A DNA stretch of 64,000 bases from Blasia pusilla (Eukaryota; Marchantiophyta; Marchantiopsida; Blasiales): positions 68,200,001-68,264,000 of the forward strand of contig CM114271.1 in assembly GCA_050084515.1 (NCBI GenBank). The letters run 5' to 3'. Shown one piece after another: positions 57,180 through 64,000 of the stretch. The number at the start of each line of letters is the position of its first letter. The stretch's first letter is position 1. The position numbers and the translations under genes were made by a program. A model generated the notes under the pieces. It was given only the letters and a program-made list of their open reading frames with translations. It made no database searches and had not been told where the DNA came from.

Positions 57180-58560
57180 ACTTGGGAGCCGGTGACTGGT
57201 CCTAGGTTGACAGGAGCGGAGAGGAGACGAGTGTTGGAGATTCAGGGACTGTTGGCATAGGTATGTTGAAGGGTCCATGTATTCAGATTGAGTTGGATAG
57301 TGATACTCCTATCTTTCGACAACCCTACAGGTATTCCGACATGGAGCGAGCCTTGATTCAGAGTAGGAGTTGAGACTTGGCTAACGTTAGACTGGTATAG
57401 AGATCGCTTGGAGAGTATGCATCTGCCACAGTTATGCCGGCGAAGAAGGACATGCATGGCCAGTGGACCGATAGGCGGATGTGTGGGGATTACCGTCCTA
57501 TCAATCGGCATACGAAAGTCGATCGCTATGCTATGCCTACTCCCGAGGAGATCTTTGATGCGGTGGAGCATGCAAGGATCTTCAATTGTTTGGATCTCCG
57601 TGCTGGCTATCATCAATTGCCCATCCGAGTGGAGGACAGGGAGAAGATAGCATTTTGGGGGATAGATCCTTTCGGGAAGGATTGTTTGTACCAATGGTGG
57701 TTCTTACCATTTGGGTTGAAGAACGCCCCCGAGGATTTTCAACGAGTTCTGGAAAGGATTTTGGCTACTTTGGATTATGCGAGATGTTACATCGATGACA
57801 TTATCATCTTCAGTGCCACGGTTGAGGAGCATGAGAGACATCTGGAGGAGGTGTTGCGACGATTGCAATTACGTGGGCTGAAGTTACATCCACGCAAGTG
57901 CAGGTTCTTCCATGACCAGATCGAGTATCTTGGACACATTATTTATCTAGGGGGTATTGGCATTCAGTAGACAAAGGTGGAGGCCATAGAGCGCATTCCC
58001 CGCCCTACAGACGTAAGTCGAGTTCGAGCTTTCATGGGATTGGCGAACTACTACCGACGGTACGTGAAGGGCTTTAGAGCGATTCCGAAGACACTGACTT
58101 TGCTGACTAGGTTGGACTAGGAATGGTTTTGGGAAGATGATCAGGAGCGAGCATTTTAGGAGCTCAAGGATAGGCTGACGTCTTCATCCATTTTGAGGAG
58201 ACCTATGCGTGGTCGTCCGCTCCAGTTACATACGGACTGGAATATGTTGGGGTTAGGAGTTGTGCTCACTCAAAGAGATGATGAGGGAAAGGAGTTCGTA
58301 GTGGCATATGCAAGCCGCTCGAACAACGCTACGGAGGCAAAGTATAGTTCCTATGAGGGGTAGTGCTTAGCTATAGTGTGGGCAATGGCCCATTTCAGAT
58401 GTTATTTGTTCGGGAACCCTTTCACGCTCATCACTGATCATCAGCCACTCAGATGGTTGATGGAGTCTAACAAGCTTACAGGGAAGCTTGCCAGATTGTC
58501 ACTCCAACTTGCAGGAGTATGATTTTTAGGTTGTCCATTGCCTAGGACATCTGAACCATG
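57180..58560 (+). pseudogene. Gypsy-like RT and RNase H (copy B)
   Basis: This is the best-preserved RT of the family. 57434-57970 is open with MPAKKDMHGQWTDRRMCGDYRP, FNCLDLRAGYHQLPIR, FLPFGLKNAPEDFQRVL and YIDDIIIFS (57788 on), then HPRKCRFFHDQIEYLGHIIY. A TAG follows at 57968. The RNase H part keeps LHTDWNMLGLGVVLTQ, SSYEG, WAMAHFRCYLFG and TDHQPLRWLME, with TAGs at 58120, 58155 and 58362. A frameshift occurs near 58,495. Confidence 0.9.
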
Positions 58561-58689
58561 ATGCGGACGGGTTGAGCCATAACCCATGCACGAGCCAGAG
58601 CGATGCGACTGGAGCACGGTGGCATGGTGAGAGTGATGAGGAGATGGTGTCGGGTTGGCACGCAACTGCCTATTTGTGTCTACTGGCTA

Positions 58690-60066
58690 TGTCAAGTCAG
58701 CAGGAGGCATCTACTCCAGGAGGGACGTTGGATGGTGAGTCCTCAGATCCAGATGCTAGTGAGGAGTCGACAAGGACTAAAGACATCCACGATGATGAGA
58801 TGGTCTTGGAGAACCTACGCACTAGTATCTTAGCGAGCACGGTGAGTGCTAGAGAGCGGGATCGAGTCCTATAGCAAGCCACGAGGTTCAGGTGGGAGGG
58901 GACACATGTGCTTCGAGTTTGGGAGGATGGACAAGCGCGGATGGTGTAGCATCCTTCGCAGCGAGCACGAGTTGTGAGACATGCTCACGAGGAGTTAGGG
59001 CATTTTTGAGTCAAGCGTACGTATAGCTTGATTTAGATTCAGTATTGGTGGCATGGTATGTAGACTGATGTCCAACATTTTGTAGCCATATGCATTCTAT
59101 GTGATAGGGTGCGGGCATCGTTCAATGCTCCGACACCACACTTGCATCCTTTACCAATCATGGGGTTGGGGTATCGCTGGAGTTTAGACTTTGCAGGGCC
59201 TTTACCATTAACAAGACGCCATAGTCAGTATGTGTTGGTCATGGTGGAGCACTTCTCCAAGTGGATTGAGTTGGTAGCGTTTCCGGAGAGGTCGAGTGAG
59301 GGAGCGGCTTATGCATTTCTTGATAGAGTGCTTAGTCACTTCGGCGCACCAGCAGAGGTATTGACTGACTAGGGTATTGAGTTTAGGGGTAACTTTCAGG
59401 CCTTGTGTGATCAAGCATTGATAGATCATCGTACGACTTCTCGAGATCATCCATAGGCAGATGGTTTGGCAGAGAGAGTTGTGCAGATGGTGAAGAGAGG
59501 ATTGCGCAAGTATGGACTGCATAGAGGACACTTGAGAGATTGGGACCTATAGTTACCGTGGTTGGCGATGGGTTATCGCTTCAGTCGACAGACATCCTTG
59601 GCATCATTTTCACCGTATTTCTTACTCTATGGGAGAAATCTAGAGTTACACGCATCGATTCGACAAGATGTGATTGAGGTACTTGACTTCGACGATCCAG
59701 ACGTATGGGTGCGAGCATGTTCTCAACCGGCTGAGCTCTTTCGGAGAGTCATGCCTATGGCGTTTGAGAACCTGGCTATCGCTCAACATTGCGATACTCT
59801 AAGGTATGTCACTACGCGTGGAGGAGGCTATCAACCAGGGATTTGGCGATTCCATCATGGCAATTATGTCTACCTACATCACACAGCGCCGACAACATTG
59901 GACATGATGGCGGGACGTACTATTCTGCGAGTGCTAGAGATTTTACCTTTAGGAGTCCTTGTTTTAGAGGGTCGTGATGGTACTGTTTGGAAAAATCATG
60001 TGCATAACTGTACGCCATGTCATCTTCCGACTATAGATGGGAGGATTGATCTGAGCTTGGCAGTTG
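58690..60066 (+). pseudogene. Gypsy-like integrase (copy B)
   Basis: Open pieces 58572-58874, 59109-59372 and 59562-60146 cover a linker and a damaged zinc finger (HAHEELGHF, then a TGA). The catalytic core has first Asp in WSLDFAGPLPL (a TAG precedes at 59186), second Asp in LTD followed directly by TAG for CAG, and Glu in GLAERVVQMVKRGLRKYG. The SH3-like tail (TILRVLEILPLGVLVLEGRDGTVWKNHV) and NCTPCHLP follow. Confidence 0.9.
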
Positions 60067-60083
60067 TTCTTGCAGGCTTTAGA

Positions 60084-60224
60084 TGCATGTTGTGTGTGTC
60101 TGCTAGAGGCGCAGCCATGATGCTAGTTTGTGATGGGTGTTCTTGAGGATGGCATATGTCATGTTTGACGTGGCCTTTTGACTTGGTTCCTCAAAGACGT
60201 TGGCTTTGTCCGAGATGTACATAG
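60084..60224 (+). pseudogene. PHD finger at the pol C-terminus (copy B), complete zinc ligands
   Basis: It reads CMLCVSARGAAMMLVCDGC, a TGA where A and C have a sense Arg codon, then GWHMSCLTW and finally RRWLCPRCT and stop. All eight ligands of a C4HC3 PHD finger are present in order (CX2C, X13, CX2C, X4, H, X2, C, X14, CX2C), including the Trp two residues before the last Cys pair. PHD fingers commonly read the histone H3 tail, so it could steer integration. A PHD finger replaces the chromodomain of ordinary chromoviruses here. Confidence 0.85.
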
Positions 60225-60397
60225 GTGTGATAGGTAGATACAAGATGACTCTTGATGTTATGGATTGCAGGAAGGTGACTAACGATTGGGCGACATAGCA
60301 CCCGGCCTCTTGATCTTAGCACCGAAAAGGTGCATAGATCATGAGACTTATTTCGACTTGTTTTGTAGGCTATCTAGAGTTAGAGGGACCTAACCAT

Positions 60398-60412
60398 CAG
60401 CTAGGGGGGCGA
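60398..60412 (+). promoter_or_regulatory. Purine tract before X (copy B)
   Basis: CAGCTAGGGGGGCGA abuts the X unit; it is conserved with A and C. Confidence 0.7.
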
Positions 60413-60491
60413 TTGGGGTTGTCCAATCGTTCATATATAGAGATGTTAGGATTTATAGTTAGATGGATCTTAGACAGGTGTGTGCATGACA
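60413..60491 (+). repeat. Copy B X unit at the element end
   Basis: A 79-bp unit matching 27591-27669 in length and ends (TTGGGGTTGTCC to GCATGACA). No second core or X follows, as expected after recombination between two X units, or from 3' truncation. Confidence 0.8.
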
Positions 60492-60545
60492 AAATTTTGT
60501 CTTGCTAAATTCACATTTACTTGCTAAACTTGTATTTCACTATTT

Positions 60546-60615
60546 CATAAGATTTAAAAAAATTCTCGAAGATATTTTCTAGAAAATATCTTCGAGAATT
60601 TTTTAAAATCTTATG
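60546..60615. repeat. 70-bp near-perfect palindrome without spacer
   Basis: Arms 60546-60580 and 60581-60615 pair at 34 of 35 positions with no loop. The centre is ATTTTCTAGAAAAT. A second weaker dyad (ATGATATCT with AGATATCAT) follows to about 60649. Confidence 0.9.
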
Positions 60616-61192
60616 ATATCTATGGTTTTACTATAAACCAAGATATCATATAAAAATAGGATAATAAAAAAATTTTAATATAGATGGAAGATATTATTTA
60701 TTAGACCCATAAAAGTTGAAGGTGCAATAGTCAGACAAAATGGCATGACTAAATACTCAAATTATCCATAACTAGTGTAAAACAACAATCTTTGGAAAAT
60801 CTTCATAAGTAATTCAAATTTAGTTGTAACCGCTTCTTCAATTGAGTATAATCATCTTTTTTTAATCATAATTAAATTAGAATCTATGACATGTAGCGCA
60901 TAAGTGGGAAAGAATCAACCAAAAAGCGAAAAGACAAGATACATGAGATAAAGATGAGAATGGGGCCATAGGTTGGTGAAAAGTAAGGATGAGCTTGAAA
61001 TAAAGATGAGAGTGGGCCCATCTGTTGATGAAAAATAACATAAGGATGAGGTTGGAGAAGATGAGGTTAGGACATTAGAGTCCAAAGAAGATCTTCTCAT
61101 GGTATGAGAATATGACACGTGGCATAAGGATAGGTAAAGCTAATTTGCCTTCATTGTATCTATCTTTGAGTATATAAAAGAAGAAGAGAGGC

Positions 61193-61268
61193 CTCGAGGG
61201 GCATTCTACATAGAATTCCCCTCGAGAACATAATCCACTCTCGTTGCTCTTCCAACGAGAGTGGATTA
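61193..61268. repeat. Two adjacent hairpins
   Basis: 61193-61208 pairs with 61211-61226 (15 of 16). 61231-61245 pairs perfectly with 61254-61268 (TAATCCACTCTCGTT, 8-nt loop). Both lie just downstream of the TATA motif at 61171. Confidence 0.85.
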
Positions 61269-61899
61269 CCCCTCTTGGAAGGATGACCAAATAATGATAC
61301 ATTGTCGAGAGTTAGATAGGTTGCTAGAGGCTGGCAGTGGATATTGAGTTGCAAGTAGAGTAAGGGGGAAGGGTTGTTTTGGAGGTAATGGATGGAGGGG
61401 GAGCGAGAGTGGCTCATAATTTTATGTTTCTTAATTTGTTCACCATCAAACTCTTATATGTATATAGACAGTAGTTCACGAGATATCTCGTATATCACTT
61501 TGGTGAAGTTTTCATGACGCAAATGATGGAGTCTCGCTTCTCGGTGATCCTCCCTATTGTTATATATGATCGTATGTGAGATTGCACTATTTAAATATTA
61601 TTTTAGATGAGATATGAGAAATGGATTTGAATCGGCCCGCACAAGTATTTTTTAAAACTCAATGTATAGTCCATACGGCGAATAGCGGATGGAGGAGGAG
61701 AGGTGGTTGCTTCCATGAATAACCACTATGTGGGAAATGGCTTGACGATTTCAACACACGAAGATCCAACGGGCCCAAAGGGCACGAGACTTGCCGTAAG
61801 AGGTGCTACGCAGAACCCATAGAGTTGGGTAATCTTTGAGAACGAGATGGTTATGCGCCATGAAGGTATAATGGAAGGGTGCCAATGGAGAGAGATCAG

Positions 61900-63725
61900 A
61901 ATCCCAAGAGTTTAGATGATATTTTCTTTGCCCTTCTTACAGAGAATGGGGATCCTTCATGTTACAAAGAAATCTTGGAGGTTCAAGTTCGCTCAAAGTG
62001 GATGATTGCTATGGGGGAAGAGATGGAGACTCTTTGATACAATCATACTTGGGACTTTGTGTGGTTGATAAGGACAAGAAGGCAATTGGATGTAGATGGA
62101 TGTATCGGAGGAAGGAAGGACTTTTTGAGACTAGTGGAGATAGATATAATGCGAGACTTGTGGCAAAGGGATATTCCCAAATGGAAGATATTGACTCTAA
62201 TGAAATTTTCTCAATAGTAGTAAATGTTGTATCCATTCATGTATTTTTAGGCATAGGAGCTCTATATGACCTAAAGTTGAAGCAACTTGATGTTAGAACT
62301 ACCTTCTTGCATGGAGAGCTCGAGGAGGAGATTGATGAACATAGAATAGCCAAAGGAATTTAAAGTATAGGGAAGAAGAACTTGGTGTGCAAATTGAAGA
62401 AGTCCTTGTATAGATTGAAGTACGTAGAGTCAAAGGCAAGAATATAAGAGATTTGATACATTTATGAGAGTGCATGGATGTTGTCACAACTGTTAGGATA
62501 GATCGGTGGGATCTAGCAGAGCGTCTGCATGAGTAGTGGAGGATAGGCCCAGGAGGTCAAGGATGACTTGTTGAGGCCCCGAGAAACCTGAGAGAGCAGG
62601 TTTTCCCTTCGTTTCGGCTCATTTGGAGCCATATAGAGAAACTTGCTATTTTGGGTAAGTTTCCATATTGGGAATATTTGACTTTCCACTTTGGGAAGTG
62701 GACCTTGACCCGCTACAGCAGGTCAAGAGCCAAGGAGATGACCTGCGAGCATAGGTTACCGTTAAGAGGGCTTGGGAGAGGGAAGGGGGTATATCTCAAG
62801 GAGAGAGAGCTTGAGAGCTCATTCTCTCTTTGTTAAACCTCTTGGCATGAGGCGGCGGAGCTATGGTCCCTTGTCTTGTGAGTGTAACCCAAGCCTCTCA
62901 TTAGGAGAGTGGGTTTGGTTTGACATGAGGGAGAGTGCACACCTTTGAGAGCTATGGTGTGAGATGGTGTAGAGAGAGATTGGATCTTACTTTATTTGAA
63001 ATATTTTGGTACTTCTCGCCTCTGTGTATGGATGCCATGAGTTAGCATGGGATCGTGTGTGTTTTTGTATGTCTTCGATGACAGCGATGTATGTTGTGTA
63101 GCGATGTGTATGGGCACGATAATGTACTTGTTGTGAGTATGACTATTGTGTGTATTTGAAGAAGACAAATAGAGGTTTTTCTTTCGGTTACATTGTCTTG
63201 ATATTGTATATTGATGATATGTTCATTGCTCTTGAGCACATGAAAGATATTTCTCAATTAAAGAGAAAATTGAGCAAGAAGTTTAGCAATAAGGACTAGG
63301 GTCCCTCAAAGAGGATTCTTGGGATAGATGTCCATAGAGATTGGGAGAATGGACGATTGTGGACGTCCCATAGGAAGTACCTTGAGAGGGTACTTGAATG
63401 GTTTCGCATGGAGAATGCTAAATATATGAGCACTCCTTTAGGTAGTCATTTTAGACTCTCTTTAGTTATTTTTCCTATTATTGAAGGTGAAAAAAGAGCA
63501 ATGTCGAAGGTTCCTTATGAGAGTGCGGCTGGAAGTTTGACTATAGAATGATATACACTTGACCATATACCTCGTATGCTATGAGTTTGGTTAACATATT
63601 CATGACAAACCCAAGGCACCAACATTGGGAAGTAGTGAAGTGGATTCTTCGTTACTTGAAAGGAAGAATGGATATGGGAATTTTCTTTGATGGTAGAGTT
63701 GATGGACATTGTTTAGATTTGTCGT
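61900..63725 (+). pseudogene. Second Ty1/copia relic: reverse transcriptase, split
   Basis: The left part (61959-62363) shows KAIGCRWMYRRKEG, RLVAKGYSQMEDIDSNE and KQLDVRTTFLHGELEEEI, typical copia RT. After the insertion at 62482-63121 the RT continues with CVYLKKTNRGF, YIDDMFIAL (YIDD near 63207), ILGIDVHRDW and KYLERVLEWF, then a connection region (NPRHQHWEVVKWILRYLKG by frame joining) to about 63725. Stops and shifts are frequent, no LTR, gag or integrase is recognised, and the window ends before RNase H can be seen. Confidence 0.85.
62482..63121 (+). repeat. Solo family-A terminal repeat (core + X) inside copia RT
   Basis: It starts TGTCACAACTGTTAGG and ends GGGCACGATA, in core-X order, with the copy A primer segment (CATTCTCTCTTTG) retained. 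It is flanked by ATGT at 62478-62481 and 63122-63125. The copia RT frame is continuous across the site if the repeat and one ATGT are disregarded, so the exact ends of the mobile unit are defined: TGTC at the core start and GATA/GACA at the X end. Confidence 0.85.
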
Positions 63726-64000
63726 AATTCTTAGCTTCTTCGCTAGAAGGGGTGTAGGGGCTGGCCCTCGTGGTACGGTATATTTAGTTTGTGGCTATTT
63801 AACTAAAGTCATGTTAGGATTTTTGCGTCATTCTGCGCGTACAGCTTTGGGCGTGACAATGAGTCTTGAAGAGCTCGCGATGTACAATGTGTGCAGACTT
63901 CAATAAAGCAAAGTGAGAATGTTTGATCATGGATGTATCTTCTTCATGGGAAGTGAACCACATACATCTTGTGTGATTCATATCGATTGATTATCCAATT

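Larger units (their letters stand above)
41776..60491 (+). mobile_element. Copy B of the DNMT-bearing gypsy-like family, split by copy C
   Basis: The left part is 41776-44763 (5' core, self-priming site, leader with palindrome array). Copy C occupies 44764-54475. The right part is 54476-60491 (leader end, gag, protease, DNMT remnant, RT, RNase H, integrase, PHD finger, purine tract, X). The left leader end (CAACTTGTTGG) and the right start (GGCGTGAGG) line up with continuous sequence in copy C's own leader near 45,950 (CTTGCTTGGGCGTGAGG), which supports one interrupted element. Without C it is about 9.0 kb. It ends with a single X unit and no second core. Numerous TAG stops make it inactive. 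Confidence 0.8.
60492..61850. other. Gene-free DNA with palindromes and a TATA motif
   Basis: It holds the 70-bp palindrome (60546-60615), two adjacent hairpins (61193-61268) and TATATAAAAG at about 61171-61180. No coding sequence is recognised. The TATA motif and hairpins may belong to the leader or LTR of the copia relic that follows, but no LTR pair is visible. Confidence 0.45.

Noticed and set aside
54932-60224. Alternative genetic code (TAG or TGA read as sense)
   Set aside because: Stops fall at different positions in sister copies that have sense codons there, frameshifts are also present, and the PLAT gene uses the standard code.

Overview
This is eukaryotic nuclear DNA, almost certainly from a land plant. 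The evidence is plant-type Ty1/copia and Ty3/gypsy retrotransposons, a copia primer site complementary to initiator tRNA-Met, hAT-like miniature elements, and one intact intron-containing host gene for a secreted PLAT/LH2-domain protein. The retroelement methyltransferase is DNMT3-like, with motifs in canonical order. That hints at a spore-bearing lineage (moss, liverwort, lycophyte or fern), but this is inference and the species cannot be fixed from the sequence.

Layout. 0.1-3.3 kb: the 3' part of a minus-strand chromovirus (integrase and chromodomain relics, polypurine tract, LTR with a nested hAT-like MITE). 3.3-3.8 kb: a decayed relic of a retroelement DNA methyltransferase. 3.8-21.7 kb: mostly gene-free DNA with several clean foldbacks, small tandem repeats and a second MITE. 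21.7-27.7 kb: a decayed copia element with paired LTRs and a 5-bp target duplication, nested in a family-B terminal repeat. 30.0-36.5 kb: copy A of an unusual gypsy-like family, itself hit by a 1,032-bp solo chromovirus LTR. 38.7-39.5 kb: the PLAT gene (minus strand). 41.8-60.5 kb: copy B of the family, split by an insertion of copy C (44.76-54.48 kb). 60.5-64.0 kb: a 70-bp palindrome, hairpins, and a second copia relic carrying a family-A terminal repeat.

The notable system is the A/B/C gypsy-like family, for which four features stand out. (1) Pol carries a DNMT3-like cytosine-5 methyltransferase between protease and reverse transcriptase, and ends in a PHD finger after the DDE integrase. 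(2) Directly after the 5' repeat, each copy has a 12-13 nt site exactly complementary to a segment of the same repeat that lies 29-30 nt downstream of a TATA motif. The sequence differs between A, B and C but the pairing is kept, the signature of Tf1-like self-priming. (3) Copies A and C are not bounded by ordinary LTRs. They read core - internal - X - core - X, like the split direct repeats of PAT/Ngaro elements, yet they encode a DDE integrase. (4) Copy B's leader holds 17 spaced copies of a ~24-bp imperfect palindrome. All copies in this window are broken by stops and frameshifts, many at CAG sites turned to TAG, so none is autonomous. DNMT-bearing retrotransposons are known from charophyte algae and dinoflagellates (de Mendoza and colleagues, 2018). 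I do not know of the self-priming plus split-repeat arrangement being described for them.
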